A stretch of DNA of 24,221 nt, taken from IMG/VR virus record IMGVR_UViG_3300048625_000097, positions 1 to 24,221 of that record; one strand, 5' to 3'. How positions within the stretch are numbered: the stretch's first letter is position 1; each line of letters starts with the position of its first letter. Positions 13,439-21,598 of the stretch are shown here, piece by piece. A program made the position numbers and the translations under genes. This stretch comes from a virus. The notes under the pieces are model-generated. The model did no database searches, had not been told where the DNA came from, and worked only from the letters and a program-made list of their open reading frames with translations.

Positions 13439-15380
13439 AGGATATACAGCGAATGAATACGGCGATTTTTTAATAGCTTCTATTAAAGATCCATATACTA
13501 ATGTACAAAAAGTATTAGATTGGAATATTTTAGTAGGACTTTCTGATTTAAATACAGTTGGTAAAATATCATTAACTTTAGATTCAGTTGATGTATATGG
13601 CGCACAAACTAATTTTTTAGGCTATCAATCCGGTGATAAAATAATAGTAGGTAATAATATTCTAACAATAGATTCAGTCGTTGATGCTAATCATATAATT
13701 TTAGTTGATCCTTCACCTATTACTGCAGCAAACGTTATTTTTTATAAAGAACCAAATCAATATTCTTATTTTGAATACGAGTATAGATTTTCACAAACCC
13801 AAGGTGGCGGAACATATTCAGAATTTAGACCTTTAACTAAAGATATTAATTTTGGAGATCTATTACATTTAGAGTTTGATCCAAGAAAACCATTATATTT
13901 AGATGTAAAATGTGAAGTTGCAGCACTTTTGCCAGCAAACACATTAACTATATTATCTATAACATATACCTTACAAAGAGATAATGGTATTATAGAATCA
14001 TGTCCTCAGTTTTGCACAGACTGTTTAGATCCATATTTATACAATGGATGCGCTAACATTAGAGTTAACTGTGACGATACCAATCAATTTCAACCATATA
14101 ATTTAGGTAAATCTCAACAGGTTTATTTACAATTATCTAATATGGTGTCAGACATATTTGGCCACCAAGTTAAATATTTTAGAACTGAACCAGATCAAAG
14201 ATCTAAAGACGTTATTTTAATGGAATATTCTTTATTTCATGTTGCAGATGAACAAACAGTTAAAATTTTAGTACCAGATAATGAATTTCCACAAGAATCA
14301 TCAATATCGTATGATATGTTTGGTATGGATTTTGAAGAATTTGAAATTCACATTGTTAAAAAAGAATTTGAACACGCTTTTGGTTATGGTAAGCAGCCTA
14401 GAAATAAAGACTATATGTTTATTCCTATCATCAATAAGATGTACACGGTAAGCTCGGTTTCTTTAGGAGATCGTTTTAATGCAGCTATATCTTATTGGAA
14501 ACTTAAATTAACAAAATACAGTGCGTCAAACGCAGTTGATACAGATGGATTTACAGAATTAACAGATATGATAGTTACAGGCATAGATGAAGTATTTGGA
14601 GCAGAAATTAAAGACGTACAAGATCAAGTTACAAAACCAGAACAATATCAAACAGTTTCTACTTCATATAGAGATGGTATTAGACAATTTCAATCTAAAG
14701 ACATTAAGATTGTTGACTATGATTTAAAAAATAGATGGACTGTAGTTTCCAAAAACTATTATGATTTAACTCAAGTTGATAAAACAAATGTTGCTTTAGA
14801 ATATGTTAAGAAAAGTAATTTAAAAGCTACTGATGATTTTGCTTTAACAGCATGGATTTCACCACAGTTTGAAACTGCAAATAATATTGAAGATTATTTT
14901 GTCTTTGGTGATTATGCAGTGTCTAACGGATTTAGATTATTGGTAAGTCCATTTGCATTTACAGTTATTATCAATGGTATTGCATATACGTATGCGCATA
15001 ATATGGTTTTCGCAAAAGATAAATGGTATGCATTTATTTTAAATGCAAGTAATACTTACAGACAAATGTCGCTTCATGTGTATGCATTAGATCCAAATAG
15101 TAATGAAGGACTTCCACAATTACAAGATAATAATTTAGTTCCGGCTTTCCATGAAACTAAAGATTTAAATAATGCGTTGATGTGGAATTCAGATACTTAT
15201 TATCATTTAAATGGTGCAAAATTACATATAACTAATATTAGAATGTTTGAAAAACCAATAGAATTAGAACAACATCATAATGTATTAAATCAGTATGTTG
15301 TTAGAGATAATCAATTGGCTCTTATTATTGATAATGCTATTCCTTCTATTGGCTTCCAGAAATTCAAGAACGCTAGATAA
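13431..15380 (+). CDS. Large virion structural protein with cysteine cluster and LamG-like C-terminus
   Basis: A 649-residue protein, mostly beta by composition, in the place where T4 has neck/tail-completion genes 13-15, upstream of terminase; no T4 gene is recognisable. Residues about 1-110 look like a beta domain (SGDKIIVGNNILTIDSVV). Residues 161-214 hold six Cys (161, 191, 195, 198, 207, 214), including CPQFCTDC, which could bind metal or form disulfides. Residues about 250-390 form another beta-rich domain. From about 465 to 623 the sequence follows the concanavalin A/LamG pattern: DDFALTAWISPQF, NGFRLLVSPFAF, KDKWYAFILNAS, MSLHVYAL and AKLHITNIRMFEKPIE. Carbohydrate or surface binding is possible, or a purely structural jelly roll. 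It overlaps the membrane-protein gene and precedes gp16. Confidence 0.6.
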   Translation: MVKGYTANEYGDFLIASIKDPYTNVQKVLDWNILVGLSDLNTVGKISLTLDSVDVYGAQTNFLGYQSGDKIIVGNNILTIDSVVDANHIILVDPSPITAANVIFYKEPNQYSYFEYEYRFSQTQGGGTYSEFRPLTKDINFGDLLHLEFDPRKPLYLDVKCEVAALLPANTLTILSITYTLQRDNGIIESCPQFCTDCLDPYLYNGCANIRVNCDDTNQFQPYNLGKSQQVYLQLSNMVSDIFGHQVKYFRTEPDQRSKDVILMEYSLFHVADEQTVKILVPDNEFPQESSISYDMFGMDFEEFEIHIVKKEFEHAFGYGKQPRNKDYMFIPIINKMYTVSSVSLGDRFNAAISYWKLKLTKYSASNAVDTDGFTELTDMIVTGIDEVFGAEIKDVQDQVTKPEQYQTVSTSYRDGIRQFQSKDIKIVDYDLKNRWTVVSKNYYDLTQVDKTNVALEYVKKSNLKATDDFALTAWISPQFETANNIEDYFVFGDYAVSNGFRLLVSPFAFTVIINGIAYTYAHNMVFAKDKWYAFILNASNTYRQMSLHVYALDPNSNEGLPQLQDNNLVPAFHETKDLNNALMWNSDTYYHLNGAKLHITNIRMFEKPIELEQHHNVLNQYVVRDNQLALIIDNAIPSIGFQKFKNAR

Positions 15381-15415
15381 ATTTTAGATACATATCTAGT
15401 AAATAATATAATATT

Positions 15416-16081
15416 ATGTCAGAAGAAAAGAAAAGAAGCATCAGCGAACAGGCTGATGATATACGTAGAGAATTAGACGAATTAATAGGTACAGATGATT
15501 CTATAACAGATGTTGTAGATCAAGACCCGGTTTTACCTCCTGCTAGAATTAGATCTAATGTTAGTTTTACTGAAATGAAAAGTGCTGCTAATAAACAAGC
15601 AGAAAAAACTATAACAGCTTTAATGAAATTCTATTTAGACGAAGACATCATCACCAAAGATGAATATGTCATGGCTAAAAAGAAAATGGACGAAATGACA
15701 ATGAGTTCATTGGTTTATCAACTACAAGCAGGCGAAAGAGCACTTACTATTTTATTGGAAACTATAGAAGACGGTGAAATGGCACCTAGAATGTTTGAAG
15801 TTTTAGCAACATTACAAAAATCTATGCTAGATGTTATTAAATCACAGACGATGTATTTGATGGCAACTGAAGAATCTACTAAGCGTATTGCTAGAGATAT
15901 TGAAATGTATAGAAAAAATATAGATAAAACAGAAATTCAAGCTTCAGGTGGTTCTATAGAAAACGGAAACGTACAAAGAGGTACAAAAGATCTTATGCGT
16001 CTTATTAGACAAAGTGAAGGTATGACGGAAGACGCAGAGACAATAGACATTGAAGATACTGAAATAAATACAGAAGATTAA
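15416..16081 (+). CDS. 16: Terminase small subunit (gp16)
   Basis: Regulatory subunit of the DNA-packaging motor, which forms rings and stimulates gp17 ATPase. The 221 residues exceed T4 gp16 (164) by an acidic N-terminal part. The core block APRMFEVLATLQKSMLDVIKSQ (split: APRMFEVLATLQKSM at about 123-137 then LDVIKSQ) parallels T4's [22 protein letters not shown]. The long flanking helices (KLYLDEDIIT region and ATEESTKRIARDIEMYRKN) fit the coiled-coil centre. The glycine-containing TEIQASGGSIENGNVQRGTK tail, then DLMRLIRQSEG, matches the T4 C-terminal order (GAVPTGQMNIQ, TELMDEIG). It is one gene upstream of gp17. No strong TATATAAT element is seen; a palindrome TAGATACATATCTA (15385-15398) is in the short upstream gap. 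Confidence 0.85.
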   Translation: MSEEKKRSISEQADDIRRELDELIGTDDSITDVVDQDPVLPPARIRSNVSFTEMKSAANKQAEKTITALMKFYLDEDIITKDEYVMAKKKMDEMTMSSLVYQLQAGERALTILLETIEDGEMAPRMFEVLATLQKSMLDVIKSQTMYLMATEESTKRIARDIEMYRKNIDKTEIQASGGSIENGNVQRGTKDLMRLIRQSEGMTEDAETIDIEDTEINTED

Positions 16082-16082
16082 T

Positions 16083-16550
16083 ATGAAGCATGTAAAATTA
16101 TTCGAACAATTTTTATTTGAAATAGGAGATTCATCTTCTAAAAAATATAAATATAAGATTATTGGTAAATTTAATGATATGTCTGAGTTTAATAAAAGAC
16201 TTTATGCTAAATTTAAAACAGAGTCAAAATTAGAATATACGCTAACTGTTATAAATATAAATTCATTCTTAGATGTTGATTTTACAGCAGATGGAGAATA
16301 TGATGAAACCAACAGAGGAGAAATGTTTAGTGTAATGTCAACTATCACTGATGTTGTAGAAAATATTTTAAACAACAACGAAAGTATTCGCGGTATAAGA
16401 TATGAACCCAAAGAAAACGGAGTAGATAAAGGCGTAGGAAGAGATAGATTATATAAAATTTTTCTAGAAAAATCTGTTAAAAGACTTGGAAAATCAATCA
16501 AATTTATACAACAAGGCGGTACGGTTTTCGGTATAATAACACAAGATTAA
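16083..16550 (+). CDS. Unknown protein between terminase subunits, with capsid-targeting-like leader
   Basis: A 155-residue protein inserted between gp16 and gp17, which are adjacent in T4. Its leader MKHVKLFEQFLFE|IGDS nearly repeats MKKLIKTFEQFIFE|AEA of the 3284 gene, and LFE fits the P3-P1 rule of the T4 protease. The remainder is alpha/beta: YTLTVININSFLDVDFTADG, a helix with VMSTITDVVENILNN, then IRGIRYEPKENG, GRDRLYKIFLEKSVKRLG and a terminal strand GGTVFGIITQD. The pattern 'helix, IRGI-strand, R..LYKIFLEK' is one I associate with phage proteins of unknown function. If the leader works as in T4, the protein would be packed into the head and possibly injected. It starts one base after the gp16 stop and ends one base before gp17. 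Confidence 0.6.
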   Translation: MKHVKLFEQFLFEIGDSSSKKYKYKIIGKFNDMSEFNKRLYAKFKTESKLEYTLTVININSFLDVDFTADGEYDETNRGEMFSVMSTITDVVENILNNNESIRGIRYEPKENGVDKGVGRDRLYKIFLEKSVKRLGKSIKFIQQGGTVFGIITQD

Positions 16551-16551
16551 T

Positions 16552-18381
16552 ATGGCAGAAAATGTAAGCGATAATAAATGGATCCCTAATGAATCAGCTG
16601 ATGTTCAAACTGCAAAATTAGTATGGTCCACAAAAAATGTTAATGACTATGTCTTAGCATTAGATAAAGGTTATAAGCCAAATGTTAGTTCACCTTTTTA
16701 TGAAGGTAAACAGCACCTTAAAAAAGGTAATATTGTTTTTGAATATACAGACGCTGAAATCCAAGAAATAGCTAAATGTGCCAAGGACATTGTTTATTTT
16801 GCTGAGAAATACGCAGTAGTAATGACTGATGATGGTATTCAAAAAGTAAAACTTAGAGAATATCAAAAAGTTATGTTACGTAACTTACAGGATAATAGAT
16901 TTAATATCGTATTGGCATCTCGCCAAATGGGTAAAACAGTTACGGCTTCTATTTTCAATGCATGGTATATTATTTTCAACTATGATAAAAACACATTACT
17001 TTTAGCCAATAAGGCAGACTCAACTAAAGAGATTATTGATAAAGCTAAAGTTGTAATTGAACACGTTCCATTTTATATGAAACCTGGAATTATCAAATAT
17101 GACGTAATGAACGTTAGAGCCGATAATGGTTGTCGTTTAGTTGGTCAAGCTACCACAGCTAAAGCGGGTATTGGTTTTACCATCCATAACTTATATCTGG
17201 ATGAGTTTGCCCACGTTCAATCTAATATCGTAGATTCATTCTATGAAAACGTTTATCCTACTTTATCGGCTTCTAAAATCTCAAGGATCAATATTACTTC
17301 TACACCAAATGGATTTAATAAGTTCTATGAAATTTGGTCAGCTGCAGAAAAAGGCGACAATGCATATACACCATTAAGAATTGACTGGTGGCAACACCCT
17401 GATAGAGATGATGCGTGGTATCAAAGAGAACTTAAAAACCTAGGTTCTGATCATGCATTTAATAGACAGTACGGAAATGAATTCGTTTCATCATCTACGC
17501 TGTTATTATCTCCAGGCTCAATGGCAACCATGAGAAAAAAGGCAAAGAAATTTATTCATCATGAATTAGAAGACTTTGAAAATATACACATCGATACGAA
17601 TGGTTATTTGATGTGGAACCCAGATTTTGATTTAGACACAACTATTTTAGAAGATAAACGCTGGTTATTTTCTGTAGATATTGCAGAAGGTAACGGAGGC
17701 GACTATTCTATTATTAATGTTTTTGAAGTAGAACCTATGAGCAAAAAGCACATAGATAAAATTGCAAACCCTGGAGCAATGTATGACTTCTTTAGAATCA
17801 ATCAAGTTGCAATATTTAAATCAAATGAACACGTTATTGAAGATTTTGCTAAGATTTTATATACATTAGCATGTGAAGTCTTTAATCCAGAAAACGTTAA
17901 AATGGTTATTGAATTTAACACATACGGAAGTATCTTGTTACAATATTTACAAACAGTATTTCCTCAAAGAAATGAATTTGAAGATGAGATGGTCTTAAGA
18001 TTTAAACACCGTCACGATTCTAAAACATTAAAAGCTGGTTTAAGATTAAAAGCAGATAATAAAGCTGTCTTTTGTCAAAACTTTAAAAAATTAATAGAAG
18101 CTAATAGAATTTTTATTAACGATATAGACACTGTTAATGAAGCTTCTCTTTTTGGAACTTTAAAAAATGGTAGTTATGGAGCTCAAATGGGCCACGATGA
18201 TGCTATTATGACAGCCATTAACGCCACAGAATTCTATGGAACTACAGATTATGCAGATTTTGTTGAAGAATTATTAGACGTTATCGATGAAAATTTACAT
18301 GATTACATGGAACAAACGCTGTTTAAAGACACAGATTCACAGGGAGATCTTCAATATGATATTTATGATCTTTTAAAATAA
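16552..18381 (+). CDS. 17: Terminase large subunit (gp17)
   Basis: DNA-packaging motor with ATPase and nuclease domains; 609 residues versus 610 in T4. Walker A SRQMGKT (123-129), Walker B LYLDEFA with Asp217-Glu218, and coupling motif ITSTPNG (248-254) define the ATPase, alongside LREYQKVML (101-109), the adenine-binding region. The nuclease triad is visible: Asp376 in FSVDIAEGNGGDYS, Glu454 in VIEFNTYG, and Asp549/550 in GHDDAIM, matching T4 Asp401, Glu458 and Asp542. All key residues are present. The gene starts one base after the preceding stop and is presumably in one transcript with gp16. A late-type promoter follows for the sheath. Confidence 0.97.
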   Translation: MAENVSDNKWIPNESADVQTAKLVWSTKNVNDYVLALDKGYKPNVSSPFYEGKQHLKKGNIVFEYTDAEIQEIAKCAKDIVYFAEKYAVVMTDDGIQKVKLREYQKVMLRNLQDNRFNIVLASRQMGKTVTASIFNAWYIIFNYDKNTLLLANKADSTKEIIDKAKVVIEHVPFYMKPGIIKYDVMNVRADNGCRLVGQATTAKAGIGFTIHNLYLDEFAHVQSNIVDSFYENVYPTLSASKISRINITSTPNGFNKFYEIWSAAEKGDNAYTPLRIDWWQHPDRDDAWYQRELKNLGSDHAFNRQYGNEFVSSSTLLLSPGSMATMRKKAKKFIHHELEDFENIHIDTNGYLMWNPDFDLDTTILEDKRWLFSVDIAEGNGGDYSIINVFEVEPMSKKHIDKIANPGAMYDFFRINQVAIFKSNEHVIEDFAKILYTLACEVFNPENVKMVIEFNTYGSILLQYLQTVFPQRNEFEDEMVLRFKHRHDSKTLKAGLRLKADNKAVFCQNFKKLIEANRIFINDIDTVNEASLFGTLKNGSYGAQMGHDDAIMTAINATEFYGTTDYADFVEELLDVIDENLHDYMEQTLFKDTDSQGDLQYDIYDLLK

Positions 18382-18401
18382 TAAATTGCAAATATTACAT
18401 T

Positions 18402-18412
18402 GATATATAGTC
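18402..18412 (+). promoter_or_regulatory. Candidate late promoter GATATATAGTC for tail sheath gene
   Basis: GATATATAGTC differs from the capsid-gene 11-mer by one base (G for A). Its core TATATAGT (18404-18411) ends 28 bases before the sheath ATG, within a 58-base intergenic gap. Confidence 0.55.
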
Positions 18413-18439
18413 TAAAGATAAAAAAATACTTATAAAATT

Positions 18440-20698
18440 ATGGCACTTAGTCCTCAATTATTGAACTTTAAAAGTTCTGGTGTTTACAGACTTGAATTTG
18501 ACAAGTCTCAAACAACAACTAACAACGTTCAGACAATCAGATTAGTAGTTGGACATTCTAAAAAAGGTCCTTACAACACACCAGTTTTCGTAAAAACTGC
18601 TGAAGAATTTAATGCTATTTTCGGTTCAATTGACACGAATTTAGAAAAATTAGGTATGTTCTTCCATAGATCAGCATTAGCTACTTTGGGTAGAGGTCCA
18701 ATTTTAGCTTTAAATATCGCAGATATTAACGTAAACGATACTATTGCTTTCCAATCTCCAGTAACTAACGGTTCTGTTGATTCTATTTCAGCTTTGGATG
18801 GCGCTAATGAATTAGCTAGCTATTTTAATGTTGATAAATTCTGGTTCCCAGAAGATAAAGCAGTTTTAGATACAATTGGAAATCTTGACAATGATAGAGT
18901 TTTAAACTTTATCAATATTAAACAAGAACCTATCACAGTTATTGTAAGAAAAGCACAAGACGTTACATCTTTTGAAATTTCTGCAAGAGAATGGTACGGT
19001 GAAGGTAATGTTCCTGCATTCTTAAATGATTTTGATTTAGTTTCAGATTTCATGGTAGATGTATTTGTTTTCAAAGGTAAATTTAACCCAGCAGATATGG
19101 ACACAGATCCAATCTACGGTGCATTTTTTGATGCAAATGGTTTAATCAAAGGAAAATTAAATGAATTTTCTGCTTTAAGACAAGTTACATTATTAGCGCA
19201 ATATACTGGTTCATTAATTCCAAACTTTAAAGATTTAGAAGGAAGAAACTTATACATTGAAGCGGGTATTAACCAAGAAGCTAGAAGAACAGGTTTATTC
19301 TGTGCAGTTAACGAAGATTTAGTAACTGATGAGAATGGAACTAAAGTTGATTTAGTTGGTCATATCTATGATGAAACTTTAGACTATGAAGCATTGTCGT
19401 ATGTTATTGACAATTCAGTTAACCCTAAAGCTATTGCTTATGACGGCGATGTTTATGCAAACAATGCATCTACATTTACAATGACGTTCGCAGTTCCTGC
19501 TGAAGCAGATGCTTTCCCAATTAAAAAAGGCCATTATGTTGATGCATTAGCATCTAATAGATTAGCTAAAGTACAAAGAGTACAAAGATCAGGAAATGTA
19601 TGGACAGTAACTTGTAGTCAACCGGTTGCAGCTACATGGTCAGGATTCTATAACACTTCATTTGAAGAAGCTACAGTTTCTTACAAACCTTTAGTTTTAG
19701 AAAAAGCTACAATAGCATCTAAAACAATTTCTGGAGTTTTATCTCAATTAACAGGAACTGGTTTATTCGCAGCTTTAGTTGACAAAGATGTTATTGATTT
19801 TAGATATATTGTAGATACTTTCGCATCTTATGAAGATGGTTCTATTTTAAACAAAAAAGAATTATCGTTCTTAGCACACGAAAGACAAAATGCAGTAGCT
19901 ATTTTAAATGCTCCTACAGTTTCAGATTTCAAAAAATCAACTGATCCATCATTTAAAAATGATAACAATGAATTTAAAGTTGCTTACATCCAAGATGGTG
20001 GTAATTTAGATAAAAACCCAAGTTCATTATATGCTTTACCTTCTATCAATGATGGAGCTAATTACGCATTCTATTATGGACCAGGTTTATTAGTAAGAGA
20101 AAATGGTAAAGACACTATTGTTCCACCAGCAGCTTACGTATCTAATAACTTTATTGACAAATATTTCAACGCTTTACCTTGGTCAATCGTTGCAGGACCT
20201 AGAAGAGGTGTTGTATCAGGAGCTAATGTAGTAGGTGTAGAATACGCGTTTGACAAAGCTGACAGAGATATTTTAGAACCATTCGGTATTAACCCAATCG
20301 TCTTCCAAAGAGGTGCAGGATTAACTATCTTAGGTAATAAAACAGCTCAACAATCAGTTAAATCTGCATTATCTTCAGCTCACGTAAGAGAGGTATTAAT
20401 CTATATCCAAGACGGTATGGCTAACATCCTTAAAAACTACGTATTTGAATTTAATACAGCTCAAACAAGATTAGAAATCAAAACTTTAGCAGACGCATTT
20501 ATGCAATCTGTAAAAGCTGACACAGGTATTTACGATTTCCAAAATATTATGGATCAAACTAATAACACAGATGATGTTATCGACCACAATATGGGTATTA
20601 TTGATACTTTTGTTGAACCAGTTAAAGGTTTAGAAGTTGTTGTTCACAGAACTACAATCTTAAACACAGGAGAAATCAAAACTGGAAACTTTTCTTAA
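18440..20698 (+). CDS. 18: Contractile tail sheath protein (gp18)
   Basis: Main sheath subunit, which contracts on infection. It has 752 residues versus 659 in T4, the excess lying in the middle domains. The N-terminus (FKSSGVYRLEFD, then TIRLVVGHSKKGPYNTPVFVKTAEEF with a split at GHSKKGP) is the sheath pattern of an opening strand followed by 'G.s.~GP.n.P..v.s..~F...FG'. IFGSID and LGMFFHRSA complete it. The C-terminal core holds LPWSIVAGPRRGVV, DRDILEPFGINPI, GLTILGNKTA and HVREVLIYIQDGM, the conserved handshake and inner-core region of sheath proteins. The order 17-18-19 is as in T4. Own late-type promoter upstream; the next gene has one too. Confidence 0.93.
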   Translation: MALSPQLLNFKSSGVYRLEFDKSQTTTNNVQTIRLVVGHSKKGPYNTPVFVKTAEEFNAIFGSIDTNLEKLGMFFHRSALATLGRGPILALNIADINVNDTIAFQSPVTNGSVDSISALDGANELASYFNVDKFWFPEDKAVLDTIGNLDNDRVLNFINIKQEPITVIVRKAQDVTSFEISAREWYGEGNVPAFLNDFDLVSDFMVDVFVFKGKFNPADMDTDPIYGAFFDANGLIKGKLNEFSALRQVTLLAQYTGSLIPNFKDLEGRNLYIEAGINQEARRTGLFCAVNEDLVTDENGTKVDLVGHIYDETLDYEALSYVIDNSVNPKAIAYDGDVYANNASTFTMTFAVPAEADAFPIKKGHYVDALASNRLAKVQRVQRSGNVWTVTCSQPVAATWSGFYNTSFEEATVSYKPLVLEKATIASKTISGVLSQLTGTGLFAALVDKDVIDFRYIVDTFASYEDGSILNKKELSFLAHERQNAVAILNAPTVSDFKKSTDPSFKNDNNEFKVAYIQDGGNLDKNPSSLYALPSINDGANYAFYYGPGLLVRENGKDTIVPPAAYVSNNFIDKYFNALPWSIVAGPRRGVVSGANVVGVEYAFDKADRDILEPFGINPIVFQRGAGLTILGNKTAQQSVKSALSSAHVREVLIYIQDGMANILKNYVFEFNTAQTRLEIKTLADAFMQSVKADTGIYDFQNIMDQTNNTDDVIDHNMGIIDTFVEPVKGLEVVVHRTTILNTGEIKTGNFS

Positions 20699-20700
20699 TT

Positions 20701-20710
20701 GATATATAAA
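20701..20710 (+). promoter_or_regulatory. Candidate late promoter GATATATAAA for tail tube gene
   Basis: GATATATAAA begins two bases after the sheath stop codon, with the core (20703-20710) ending 28 bases before the tube ATG. The last base of the core differs from the TATATAAT consensus, so support is slightly weaker than at 3706 and 5558. Confidence 0.5.
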
Positions 20711-20738
20711 ACATAAGATAAAAATAATATAAAGTAAA

Positions 20739-21293
20739 ATGGCTTTACCACACTATTCGCAAGACCAGACTGCAAAGAAAGGTCAACAATATGAACCAGT
20801 ACAAAAGAATTTATTCGAAGTTACTGTATTGCCTCCGACTGGAGTAGCAGATGCTCCTTTATTAATTCAACACGTAAACACAATCTCAGGATTAGAATTA
20901 TACAAAGGAATTGAAGCGGTTGCACAAAAATTTAAGTTCTCTACAAGATCTTTCGCTGGTATGCCTAGTGAAACTTCAGTAGATGTAACTATTAATTTTT
21001 CATTAAACTTAAACAATGCTAACCAAGCATATTTGTATAAAACAATGAGACAATGGTATAACAAACAGTTTGATCCTCAAACTGGTGTTATGGGTCTTAA
21101 AAAAGATTACGTAGGTACTATTGTTATCGTTCAGTTCAATAGAGCTGGAGATATTTATAGAACAGTAACTTTAGAAGATTGTTTTATCACAAGTGCTCTA
21201 GGATTTACTGCTGAATTGTCATACGCTGAAGCAGAACCAGAATCTTTAGAAGTTATTTGGAGATGTGATACTTGGAAAGAAGTATTAGCATAA
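20739..21293 (+). CDS. 19: Tail tube protein (gp19)
   Basis: Inner tube subunit that stacks into hexameric rings inside the sheath. The 184 residues are slightly longer than T4 gp19 (163). It is a beta-rich protein typical of tube proteins: NLFEVTVLPP opening strand, HVNTISGLELYKG with the conserved loop, KFKFSTRSFAGMP, then VDVTINFSLNL. NQAYLYKTMRQWYNKQFDP helix follows, and RAGDIYRTVTLEDCFITSAL with a final LSYAEAEPESLEVIWRCD strand match the common 'itl.~~f~~s.~~~~ls~~~~~~~~i~vtf~~d' ending. It directly follows the sheath gene and is followed by a good terminator. Confidence 0.88.
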   Translation: MALPHYSQDQTAKKGQQYEPVQKNLFEVTVLPPTGVADAPLLIQHVNTISGLELYKGIEAVAQKFKFSTRSFAGMPSETSVDVTINFSLNLNNANQAYLYKTMRQWYNKQFDPQTGVMGLKKDYVGTIVIVQFNRAGDIYRTVTLEDCFITSALGFTAELSYAEAEPESLEVIWRCDTWKEVLA

Positions 21294-21301
21294 CAACATT
21301 A

Positions 21302-21337
21302 AAGGATGGGACACTCAAAATCCCATCCTTATTTTTT
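21302..21337 (+). terminator. Rho-independent terminator after tail tube gene
   Basis: AAGGATGGGA (21302-21311) pairs perfectly with TCCCATCCTT (21321-21330) across a 9-base loop, followed by ATTTTTT (21331-21337). It begins 9 bases after the gp19 stop and precedes the late-type promoter at 21346. Confidence 0.9.
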
Positions 21338-21345
21338 GATTTAAA

Positions 21346-21353
21346 TATATAAT
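21346..21353 (+). promoter_or_regulatory. Candidate late promoter TATATAAT for gene at 21374
   Basis: TATATAAT in the context AAATATATAATATAAT, 20 bases before the ATG at 21374 and directly downstream of the tail tube terminator. Confidence 0.5.
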
Positions 21354-21373
21354 ATAATATCAACATAATCTAC

Positions 21374-21598
21374 ATGTCTAAAGATAAATTAACTAAAAAA
21401 TTGCAAGTGCTTTTAAGCGAAGACGAAGTCTTTGTACTTAATCGCATTATATTAAATGACGCAATTGAACGAGAAGAAAGACCCATTTCTATTTCAGCTT
21501 TTATTAGAGAGCTAATTCGCCTTGAAATAGATAGTCGCTCAGATGAGAGTAAAATATGGGACAAAAATAAAATTAATAAACTTAAATCTAAAAAGTAA
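21374..21598 (+). CDS. Ribbon-helix-helix (Arc/MetJ-type) DNA-binding protein
   Basis: A 74-residue basic protein. KLTKKLQVLLSEDEVFVLNR (about 5-24) fits the N-terminal ribbon and first helix of the RHH fold, and SISAFIRELIRLEI (about 39-52) fits the second helix with the typical 'S.SaFIReLI' motif. The C-terminus is Lys-rich. Such proteins dimerise and bind short palindromic operators as repressors. It is co-translated with the following gp26-like gene (stop and start share an A in TAATG), and it has its own late-type promoter. A transcription regulator inside a tail/baseplate cluster is unusual; alternatively it may serve a non-regulatory structural role. Confidence 0.65.
   Translation: MSKDKLTKKLQVLLSEDEVFVLNRIILNDAIEREERPISISAFIRELIRLEIDSRSDESKIWDKNKINKLKSKK

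Noticed and set aside
15385-15398. TAGATACATATCTA palindrome as an operator or late promoter for gp16
   Set aside because: Short A/T palindromes are common here; it lacks the TATATAAT core. Noted only in the gp16 entry.
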